Shown: one piece after another, positions 47,153 through 53,572 of the stretch
How the letters are laid out: every line of letters starts with the position of its first letter
How positions within the stretch are numbered: the stretch's first letter is position 1
Source: Pseudoxanthomonas daejeonensis
Lineage (GTDB): Bacteria; Pseudomonadota; Gammaproteobacteria; Xanthomonadales; Xanthomonadaceae
Direction: 5' to 3'
Assembly: GCF_010093205.1 (NCBI RefSeq)
Contig: NZ_PDWN01000005.1
Coordinates: 184,997-248,996, forward strand
Length of the DNA: 64,000 nucleotides
Notes under the pieces: model-generated
Told to the model about the DNA's origin: nothing
What the model saw: only the letters and a program-made list of their open reading frames with translations
Database searches by the model: none
Position numbers and translations under genes: made by a program

Positions 47153-49074
47153 GCCGTCAACGAGGCTCCCTGGTTCGCCTTGGCCGCACCCCAGGCATCG
47201 ACCAGCACGCTGAAGCGGCGCGCCAGGTCCTCGATCGCAGCCTCGTCGTCGATCTGTCCGCTCAACCAGCGCTCGGCCGAGTCGGCGAAAATCGTGCGTC
47301 CGACCGCGAAGCCCTTGACCACCGGCACCGATGCGGCCGCCTGGAACGATGCGATCAATTCATCCTCCGGCGCCGACAGGCCCAGCAGGACCACGCCGCG
47401 GCAGTGCGGGTCGTTGGCGGCGATCACCGCCTCGATATTGCGCCAGGCCGCTATGCTGTCGTTGGGCTCCAGCTTCCACCAGTCCGGTCGCATGCCCAGA
47501 TCGTACAACCGCTGCATGGCGCGGGCGATGGTGCGATCGTCGATGTCGCCGTTGCGCGAGGCGATGATCTCCACCAGCAGTTCGTGCCCGGTCTTGCGCG
47601 TGGCGTCATGCAGCCGCGACAGCTGACGCTCCTGGCGCTCGCGCAGGTCGGCCGGGTCATCGGGGTGGTAGAACGCCAGGCACTTGACCACGTGGTTGGC
47701 TGGCCATGTCGACAGTTCGGTGGCCACGTCCGGGCTGCTCTCGAATTCCAGCGGGCACGATCCCGGCAGTTCGATCGGCCGGCCGATCCAGTACGGCTGG
47801 TCCGCTGCCGCCTCCAGTCCGCGCATGCCGAAGCGGCCGTCCAGCAGGAGTCCGAAACCCGGGGCGCCACCGGCCAGCCGGTCCACCGCCTTGAGCGCCA
47901 GCGCCTTGAAACGCGGGATCAGTGCCGGGTCGGCGCCAGTCTGCTCGCACAACGCCTCGAACTGACTGCGATGGTCCATCGCCAGCACGGTCAGGTGCGG
48001 CCACTGCCCGGTGCGGGTGGTGGCCCAGTGGGTCTGCTCCAGCGCCACGTCATCGCGCAACCGGTGCGGGTGCGTGCCTTCGAGGAACTGCTGCAGTTCG
48101 TCCCAGGTCGGCATCGCGGGCGAACAGCCATGCCGGGAGACGACGATCGCACCGCAGGCATTGGCGTAGCTGCACGCCGCTTCCAGTGGTTCATCGCGCA
48201 GCCAGCCACGCAGGAAGCCGGCCATGAACGCATCGCCGGCGCCGAGCACGTTGAATACTTCCACGCTGAAACCCTGGCCGACCACGCCCTGGTCGAGCCG
48301 GTCGGGCACCGCGCCGGGAAAGGCCACGCAGCCCAGCGGGCCGCGCTTGCACACGAGCAATGCGGCGCTGCGTTCGCGGATCGCGCGCAAGGCGGCCACG
48401 GTGTCGGTGGTGCCGCCGAGGATATGCACTTCCTCCTCGGTGCCCACGATCAGGTCGCACAACGGCAGCACGCGCTGCAGGCGCTCGGTGACCCCGGCGT
48501 CGGCGACGAAGCGGTTCTCGCCCATGTCCTTGCGGGTCAATCCCCACAGCACGGGCCGGTAATCGATGTCGAACACCACCCGTGCGCCGTTGGCCCGGGC
48601 GATCGTGCACGCGCGCAGGCAGGCGTCGAATACGTTGTCGCGCGACAGATGGGTGCCGTTGATCAGCACCGCGCCGGCGGATCCGATGAAGGCCTCATCC
48701 ACGTCCGCCGCTTCCAGCGCCATGTCGGCGCAGTTCTCGCGGTAGAAGATCAGCGGGAAGGTCTCGGGGTCGCGGATGCCCAGGAACACCAGCGCGGTCA
48801 GCCGCGCCGGGTCTTCCAGCACGCCGCGGGTGCTGACGCCTTCACGTTGGAGCTGCTCGCGGATGAAGCGGCCGAAGTGGTCGGCACCGACCCGGGTCAG
48901 CAGGCCGCTGCGCAGGCCCAGGCGTGAAGCGCCCACCGCGGTGTTGGTCGGACTGCCGCCGATGTACTTGGCGAAGGAGGTCATGTCCTCCAGGCGCCCG
49001 CCGATCTGCTCGCCGTACAGGTCGATGCAGGACCGGCCGATCGTGATCAGTTCCAGTTGTCGCTCCGCCGCCAT
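47149..49074 (-). CDS. iolC: 5-dehydro-2-deoxygluconokinase fused to DUF2090 aldolase domain
   Basis: The 641-residue fusion has an N-terminal PfkB kinase (residues 1-335) with TIGRSCIDLYGEQIGG, KYIGGSPTNTAVGASRLG, VVFDIDYRPVLWG and the catalytic NVLGAGDAFMAGFLRGWL. The C-terminal DUF2090 domain (about 345-641) includes HLTVLAMDHRSQFE, GFGLLLDGRFGMRG, HVVKCLAFYHPDDP and WWKLEPNDS. The kinase phosphorylates 2-deoxy-5-keto-gluconate; the DUF2090 part likely provides the IolJ-type aldolase step to dihydroxyacetone phosphate and malonate semialdehyde. No separate iolJ is present, which fits. It is the first gene of the eight-gene operon. Confidence 0.94.
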   Translation of the reverse strand: MAAERQLELITIGRSCIDLYGEQIGGRLEDMTSFAKYIGGSPTNTAVGASRLGLRSGLLTRVGADHFGRFIREQLQREGVSTRGVLEDPARLTALVFLGIRDPETFPLIFYRENCADMALEAADVDEAFIGSAGAVLINGTHLSRDNVFDACLRACTIARANGARVVFDIDYRPVLWGLTRKDMGENRFVADAGVTERLQRVLPLCDLIVGTEEEVHILGGTTDTVAALRAIRERSAALLVCKRGPLGCVAFPGAVPDRLDQGVVGQGFSVEVFNVLGAGDAFMAGFLRGWLRDEPLEAACSYANACGAIVVSRHGCSPAMPTWDELQQFLEGTHPHRLRDDVALEQTHWATTRTGQWPHLTVLAMDHRSQFEALCEQTGADPALIPRFKALALKAVDRLAGGAPGFGLLLDGRFGMRGLEAAADQPYWIGRPIELPGSCPLEFESSPDVATELSTWPANHVVKCLAFYHPDDPADLRERQERQLSRLHDATRKTGHELLVEIIASRNGDIDDRTIARAMQRLYDLGMRPDWWKLEPNDSIAAWRNIEAVIAANDPHCRGVVLLGLSAPEDELIASFQAAASVPVVKGFAVGRTIFADSAERWLSGQIDDEAAIEDLARRFSVLVDAWGAAKANQGASLTA

Positions 49075-49091
49075 GCAGGCCGCCCCTTACC

Positions 49092-49119
49092 TGTGCGGGA
49101 CGCCAATCGTCCCGACACA
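49092..49119 (-). promoter_or_regulatory. Stem-loop at the 5-prime end of the iolC transcript
   Basis: TGTGCGGGACG pairs with CGTCCCG(A)CACA, an 11-bp stem with one bulged A and a five-base loop. Given the promoter predicted at 49125-49153, the stem would sit at the very start of the iol mRNA, about 18 bases before the start codon. It could protect the message or affect translation. Confidence 0.45.
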
Positions 49120-49124
49120 TGTAA

Positions 49125-49153
49125 CGTATATTCTATTTTCTAAATTTACGCAA
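49125..49153 (-). promoter_or_regulatory. Candidate promoter and operator of the iolCDEBA operon
   Basis: On the minus strand, TTGCGT (49153-49148) is followed after 17 bases by TATACG (49130-49125). The decamer ATATTCTATT (49128-49137 on the plus strand) overlaps the -10. The same decamer occurs at 50135-50144 before iolG, so it is a candidate site for the RpiR-type regulator. The 87 bases between iolC and the regulator gene hold no gene. Confidence 0.5.
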
Positions 49154-49161
49154 CATTCGTT

Positions 49162-50040
49162 TCATTTTTTACGGGTCTTTTTGCCGCCCCGGGCACCGGC
49201 GTCCGCACCGGTCGCGAACGCATACGAAATCACCAGCGCCTGGGCCAGGCACATCGAGGCCGACAGCGAGCGGAACTTGCGGATCTCCGCCTCGCGCACC
49301 TGCAGCACCTGCGTGGCCGGCTTGGCCACCGGACTGACCAGGCTGTCGCTGATCGACAGCACCTTGCAGCCGTGCGCCACCGCCGCATCCACCAGCTGCA
49401 CGGTTTCCTCCGCATACGGGTGATAGCTGACCGCGACCAGCAGATCGCGCGGCGACAGCGCGTGCGCCTGCTGCACGGCCATGCCGCCGACGCCATCGAT
49501 CAGTACCGTGCGCTTGTCGGCCTGGTGCAGCGAGTAGGCCAGGTAGGCGGCGACCGGGAAGGAGCGGCGGAAGCCGGCGATGAACACCGTCTCGGCCTGC
49601 ACCAGCAGTTTCACCGCACGCGCCAGCTCGTCGCGGCCCACCACCTTGCCCAGGTTCTGCAGCGCCAGCGTGTTGCCTTCCACGAACTCGGCCAGGACCT
49701 GGCCCGGATCGCCGACCGCCTTGTTGTCCACGGCCTGGGTGAATTCGCGCACCCGCTCGCCATACCCCTGCTGCGCGCTGCCCAGCAGGCCGTCGACGAA
49801 CAGTCGCTGCATCTGGGTGGCGCCGTCGAAGCCGAAGTGCTTGGCGAAGCGCACGATCGCCGACGGCTGCACGCCGGTGCGCTCGGCGAGCACGGCCACC
49901 GTCTCCAGCGCCACCGCGCTGGGTTCGTCCAGCACGTAACGCGCAATCTGCTTGAGCCGCTTGCTCAGCGTCTCGTACTGGTCGAGGATCGCCGCGCGCA
50001 GTTCCTCTGCGGTCGCCGGCGGGGTGCTGCGCTGGATCAT
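49162..50040 (-). CDS. RpiR-family transcriptional regulator of the iol genes
   Basis: The 292-residue protein has an N-terminal helix-turn-helix domain (LRAAILDQYETLSKRLKQIARYVLDEPSAVALETVAVLAERTGVQPSAIVRFAKHFGFDGATQMQRLF) and a C-terminal sugar-isomerase (SIS) domain (TVFIAGFRRSFPVAAYLAYSL... SPRDLLVAVSYHPYAEETVQLVDAAVAHGCKVLSISDS). RpiR-type IolR proteins repress inositol genes in rhizobia and bind a pathway sugar. It lies between iolC and the divergent iolG pair, so local control is likely. The ATG at 50040 is preferred over an upstream in-frame one at 50103 that would add a tail unlike the family. Confidence 0.9.
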   Translation of the reverse strand: MIQRSTPPATAEELRAAILDQYETLSKRLKQIARYVLDEPSAVALETVAVLAERTGVQPSAIVRFAKHFGFDGATQMQRLFVDGLLGSAQQGYGERVREFTQAVDNKAVGDPGQVLAEFVEGNTLALQNLGKVVGRDELARAVKLLVQAETVFIAGFRRSFPVAAYLAYSLHQADKRTVLIDGVGGMAVQQAHALSPRDLLVAVSYHPYAEETVQLVDAAVAHGCKVLSISDSLVSPVAKPATQVLQVREAEIRKFRSLSASMCLAQALVISYAFATGADAGARGGKKTRKK

Positions 50041-50113
50041 GCGGCTGTTCCTTGCGGTGGGGGTCGCCCGGGGTTGGCGGGCGGACGCCCGGCCTTGGCC
50101 CATTCTAATTCTA

Positions 50114-50141
50114 TTGCATTTAAAAACAGAACAAATATTCT
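50114..50141 (+). promoter_or_regulatory. Candidate promoter and operator of the iolG pair
   Basis: TTGCAT (50114-50119) and TATTCT (50136-50141) are 16 bases apart. An inverted repeat AGAA-N6-TTCT (50128-50141) overlaps the -10, echoing the GGAA-N6-TTCC architecture that I recall for rhizobial IolR. TTCTATT occurs at 50109-50115 and 50138-50144. The region is sharply AT-rich compared with its surroundings. Confidence 0.5.
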
Positions 50142-50172
50142 ATTCACGGCTTCAACTGCCGTGGAGGGCATT

Positions 50173-51159
50173 GTGGAACGAATCGATGTAGCGCTGATCG
50201 GCGCCGGGCGGATGGGCCAGGTCCATGGGACCAACGCGGCCAACAACCCGGCACTGCGCCTGAAATACGTGGTCGATCCCCGGCCCGAAGCGGCCGCCGC
50301 TATGGCCGCGCGCCACGGCGCGCAGGTCGCGCCCCTGCAGCAGGCCCTGGACGACCCGGCGATCGCCGGCGTGCTGGTCTGCAGTTCGACCGACCAGCAC
50401 CTGGGCCACGCGCTGGCCGCCGTGCGCGCCGGCAAGGCGGTGTTCTGCGAGAAACCCATCGACCTGGACCTGGACAAGGTCCGCCGGGCCGAAGCGGAGT
50501 TCGCCGGCGCGCGCTTCCAACTGGGCTTCAACCGTCGTTTCGATCCGCACTTCCTCGCGCTCAGGCAGCGCCTGCTGGCCGGCGAGATCGGCGCGCTGGA
50601 GAGCCTGCACATCGTCAACCACGATCCGGCCGCCCCGCCGCCGGGCTTCATCCCCACCAGCGGCGGCCTGTTCAAGGATTTCACCATCCACGACCTGGAC
50701 ATGGCGCGCTGGCTGCTGGGCGAGGAGCCGTGCGAAGTGTTCGCCATGGCCAGCTGCCTGGTCGATCCGGAAATCGGCCGCCTCGGCGACGTCGACACCG
50801 CGCGCACCCTGCTGCGCACGGCCAGCGGCCGGCTGTGCGTGATCTCGAACACGCGGCGCAGCGGTTACGGTTACGACCAGCGGATCGAAGCCTATGGCTC
50901 CGGCGGCATGCTCGTCGCCGGCAACGTCCAGGCCGACACCGTCCTGACCCTGAGCGACGGCGGCACCGCGGGTGCACCGATCCAGCCTGATTTCCCGCGC
51001 CGCTATGGCGAGGCCTACCGGCTCCAGCTCGACCATTTCGCCAGCGTGCTGCGCGGCCAGGGCGCGCCGCAGGTCGGCTATGCCGATGGCATCGCCGCGC
51101 TGGTGCTGGCCGAAGCGTGCCAGCAATCCGTGCGCTCCGGCGCGCCCGTCTCCCTCTGA
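50173..51159 (+). CDS. iolG: Inositol 2-dehydrogenase, paralog 1 (Gfo/Idh/MocA family)
   Basis: The 328-residue NAD-dependent oxidoreductase starts with a GTG at 50173, after GGAGGG, and opens with VALIGAGRMGQVHGTNAANNPALRL (Rossmann motif). The catalytic motif is CEKPIDLDL, followed by LGFNRRFDPHFLALR and GGLFKDFTIHDLDMARWLLGEEP, with the active-site Asp and His. IolG oxidises myo-inositol to 2-keto-myo-inositol. A near-identical architecture follows 10 bases later, so substrate may differ between the two. Confidence 0.92.
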   Translation: MERIDVALIGAGRMGQVHGTNAANNPALRLKYVVDPRPEAAAAMAARHGAQVAPLQQALDDPAIAGVLVCSSTDQHLGHALAAVRAGKAVFCEKPIDLDLDKVRRAEAEFAGARFQLGFNRRFDPHFLALRQRLLAGEIGALESLHIVNHDPAAPPPGFIPTSGGLFKDFTIHDLDMARWLLGEEPCEVFAMASCLVDPEIGRLGDVDTARTLLRTASGRLCVISNTRRSGYGYDQRIEAYGSGGMLVAGNVQADTVLTLSDGGTAGAPIQPDFPRRYGEAYRLQLDHFASVLRGQGAPQVGYADGIAALVLAEACQQSVRSGAPVSL

Positions 51160-51169
51160 AGGAACCGCC

Positions 51170-52147
51170 ATGCATGACATCGTCCTGGTCGGCGCCGGCC
51201 GCATCGGCCGCATCCACGCCCGCAACGCCGCATTGAACCCACGCCTGCGACTGGCCGGGATCGTCGATCCGATGGAAGGCGCCGCGCAGGCGCTGGCCGC
51301 GGAATGGAACACCACGGTCACCACACTGGACGACGCACTGGACGACCCCGCGGTGGCTGGCGTGGTCATCGCCAGCTCGACCGACACGCACCTGGAATAC
51401 AGCCTGCGCGCCGCCGCCGCCGGCAAGGCCGTGTTCTGCGAGAAGCCCATCGACCAGGACCTGGCACGCGCGCGTTCGGCCGCTGCTGGACTGTCGGATG
51501 CGCGCCTGCTGCTGGCCTTCAACCGGCGCTTCGATCCGAACTTCCAGGCGCTCAAGGCGCGACTGGACAGCGGCGCGGTCGGACCGCTGGAAAGCCTGCA
51601 GATCACCTCCAACGATCCCTCGCCGCCACCGCCGTCCTACGTCGCCATTTCCGGCGGCCTGTTCAAGGACATGGCGATCCACGACTTCGACATGGCCCGC
51701 TGGCTGCTGGGCGAAGAACCGGTGGAAGTGTTCGCCAGCGGCAGCTGCCTGGTCGACCCGGAGATCGGCAAGCTCGGCGACGTGGACACCGCACGCACCC
51801 TGTTGCGCACCGCGTCGGGCAAGCTGTGCGTGATCTCCAACAGCCGCCGCTCGGGCTTCGGCTATGACCAGCGCATCGAGGCCTACGCCTCGGCCGGCAT
51901 GGTCCGCGCCGACAACGTCACCGAGTCCACCGTGCAGGTGTGGGGCGAAGGCGGCGCGTCCGCGGACCGCTTCCAGAACTTCTTCCTCGACCGCTACGCC
52001 GAAGCCTATCGGCGCGAGATGGACCACTTCGCCGACATCCTCGACGGTGCCCCTCCTTCAGTCGGCTACGCCGACGGCGTGGCCGCACTGGCGCTGGCCG
52101 AGGCGGCGGCCGAATCGGCACGCAGCGGCAAGGTGGCCAGGCCCTGA
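51170..52147 (+). CDS. iolG: Inositol 2-dehydrogenase, paralog 2 (Gfo/Idh/MocA family)
   Basis: The 325-residue second oxidoreductase opens MHDIVLVGAGRIGRIHARNAALNPRLRLAGIVDP. It has CEKPIDQDL, FNRRFDPNFQALK and GGLFKDMAIHDFDMARWLLGEEP. It is clearly homologous to the gene 10 bases upstream along its whole length, so the pair arose by tandem duplication. One may act on myo-inositol and the other on scyllo- or another stereoisomer of inositol; this cannot be read from sequence alone. A GGAA precedes the ATG, and a terminator follows the stop. Confidence 0.92.
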   Translation: MHDIVLVGAGRIGRIHARNAALNPRLRLAGIVDPMEGAAQALAAEWNTTVTTLDDALDDPAVAGVVIASSTDTHLEYSLRAAAAGKAVFCEKPIDQDLARARSAAAGLSDARLLLAFNRRFDPNFQALKARLDSGAVGPLESLQITSNDPSPPPPSYVAISGGLFKDMAIHDFDMARWLLGEEPVEVFASGSCLVDPEIGKLGDVDTARTLLRTASGKLCVISNSRRSGFGYDQRIEAYASAGMVRADNVTESTVQVWGEGGASADRFQNFFLDRYAEAYRREMDHFADILDGAPPSVGYADGVAALALAEAAAESARSGKVARP

Positions 52148-52174
52148 CCCGATCCGGTTGCGGTCGCACAGCGG

Positions 52175-52199
52175 AAGGCCCGGCAATGCCGGGCCTTTT
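52175..52199 (+). terminator. Terminator after the iolG pair
   Basis: AAGGCCCGGC (52175-52184) and GCCGGGCCTT (52188-52197) form a 10-bp stem with a three-base loop AAT, followed by TTTTC. It would end the iolG transcript. It also lies 22 bases after the stop of the convergent phytase gene but has only two T on that side. Confidence 0.7.
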
Positions 52200-52220
52200 C
52201 GTTCCTGCAGGACGATGTCG

Positions 52221-53495
52221 TCAGTGCGCCGGGCGCAACGGCGCAACCAGCCTGCCGCGGACCAGTTCACCGAACCGCGCCAGCGCGCAAGGCTCGGCGC
52301 AACCGGGAATCGGCAGGTACTCAAGCGCCGCCGGATTGGTGGCGTCGAGCGGCTGCAGTTCGCGCACCTGCGGCATCGTCTGGGATCGATAGAAGGCGCG
52401 TACGAAGCGCTCGCCGCCGGCATCGGCCAGCACCTCGAAGCCCAGTGCCCCGCCCGGCGGCGGATCGTCGCGCGGGTATCCGGGCACGCTCCAGTGCAGG
52501 TCGAGGAAACCGCCCAGGTCGGCGATGTTGGTGTCGTGACCGACCAGCACGGTCAGGCGCGGCCCCTGCTCCATCGCACCCAGCATGCGCGCGGCCAGCG
52601 GCGAGGCGGCTCGCGCGGCTACGTAGGGCGCGCGGCCCTCGTAATAGAACTTGATGGAGTGGAATTCCAGCAACTGCTCGATGTCGTCGCGATCCAGCCG
52701 GCCCCAGGCCACTTCATCCATGGGCTTGCCTTCCAGGTACTCGAGCAGGAAGGTCTGGCTGATCGTGGAAGCCAGACCGAAGGGATCGCCCACGTCCGGC
52801 CGGTCGTCTTCGTTGCGCACGATGCCTGGCTTCATCCGCGAGATGTCGCAGGCCGCACCCGGCGTGCAACCCAGCGCGCGATTGAGCAGCGCGAACAGCG
52901 GCGCGCGCGCGGCGAGCTCGGCCTCCATGCCGCCTGGCGGCGCCAACGCCTGCACCGCGCGGAAAGCCTCGTCCGGATCGATGGGCATGGCCCCCGCGTC
53001 GAGCGGATGGAATTCCACGTCCGCCTGCGGACTGGCGGGAAAGCGGATGTCGACGCTGCAATCGGGCCACATCCCGGCCACCAGCGCGCGTGCGGTGTCC
53101 TGGGTCCGCGACTTGGAACTGGCCGCCACCTCGATGTCGGTGGCCGATGGGCAGCCCTGGTCCGGCAGCAGGCCACGCCGGCGCCACTGGCTGATATCCC
53201 AGCGGCCGAGCAGCTTGACCGCATCGAAGCCGTGCGCAGTCAGTTCGCCATAGCCGACCGGCCAGCTCGGCCACGGCCTGTCGGCCACGCCATCGGGCGC
53301 GACCTTGGCCTTGGTCGGCGGGCGCACGCCGTGGCGCATCAGCATCACCACCCGTTCGAGCTCCAGCGCATCGACCGCAGGTCGCGCGACCTGCGTGGGC
53401 GCTGCAGGTACGCGGGCATCGTGGGTCGCACAGGCGGCCAGCAGCATGGTGGTGGAAACCACCAGCATCGCGCGCTTGAATCGTGTTCCACTCAT
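52221..53495 (-). CDS. Histidine-acid phosphatase / phytase (AppA-Agp type), lipoprotein
   Basis: The 424-residue protein has a signal peptide with the lipobox LLAAC (Cys22) and the catalytic RHGVRPPTK (Arg54-His55). The proton-donor motif is LVGHDTNIADLGGFLDLHW, which is close to the HDTNLANLGG of E. coli AppA phytase. Further cysteines (SVDIRFP..., GCTPGAACD, PIPGCAEPCA) suggest disulfides. Anchored at the envelope, it should remove phosphates from phytate or glucose 1-phosphate. Three consecutive ATGs (53501, 53498, 53495) follow GGAGG; the last has the best spacing. It lies just after the TonB-receptor gene. Confidence 0.87.
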   Translation of the reverse strand: MSGTRFKRAMLVVSTTMLLAACATHDARVPAAPTQVARPAVDALELERVVMLMRHGVRPPTKAKVAPDGVADRPWPSWPVGYGELTAHGFDAVKLLGRWDISQWRRRGLLPDQGCPSATDIEVAASSKSRTQDTARALVAGMWPDCSVDIRFPASPQADVEFHPLDAGAMPIDPDEAFRAVQALAPPGGMEAELAARAPLFALLNRALGCTPGAACDISRMKPGIVRNEDDRPDVGDPFGLASTISQTFLLEYLEGKPMDEVAWGRLDRDDIEQLLEFHSIKFYYEGRAPYVAARAASPLAARMLGAMEQGPRLTVLVGHDTNIADLGGFLDLHWSVPGYPRDDPPPGGALGFEVLADAGGERFVRAFYRSQTMPQVRELQPLDATNPAALEYLPIPGCAEPCALARFGELVRGRLVAPLRPAH

Positions 53496-53510
53496 CATCA
53501 TCGCCTCCAG

Positions 53511-53540
53511 ATAAAAGCGGCGGCCCGTGGGGGCCGCCGC
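53511..53540 (-). terminator. Intercistronic terminator-like hairpin between TonB receptor and acid phytase
   Basis: GCGGCGGCCC (53517-53526) and GGGCCGCCGC (53531-53540) form a perfect 10-bp stem with a four-base loop, followed on the minus strand by TTTTAT. It lies after the receptor stop, and the T run ends only a few bases before the GGAGG of the phytase gene. The downstream gene must rely on read-through or a promoter inside the receptor gene. Confidence 0.75.
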
Positions 53541-53572
53541 AAGGCCTGGGTCAATGCCAGGCGGGGAGGTTC

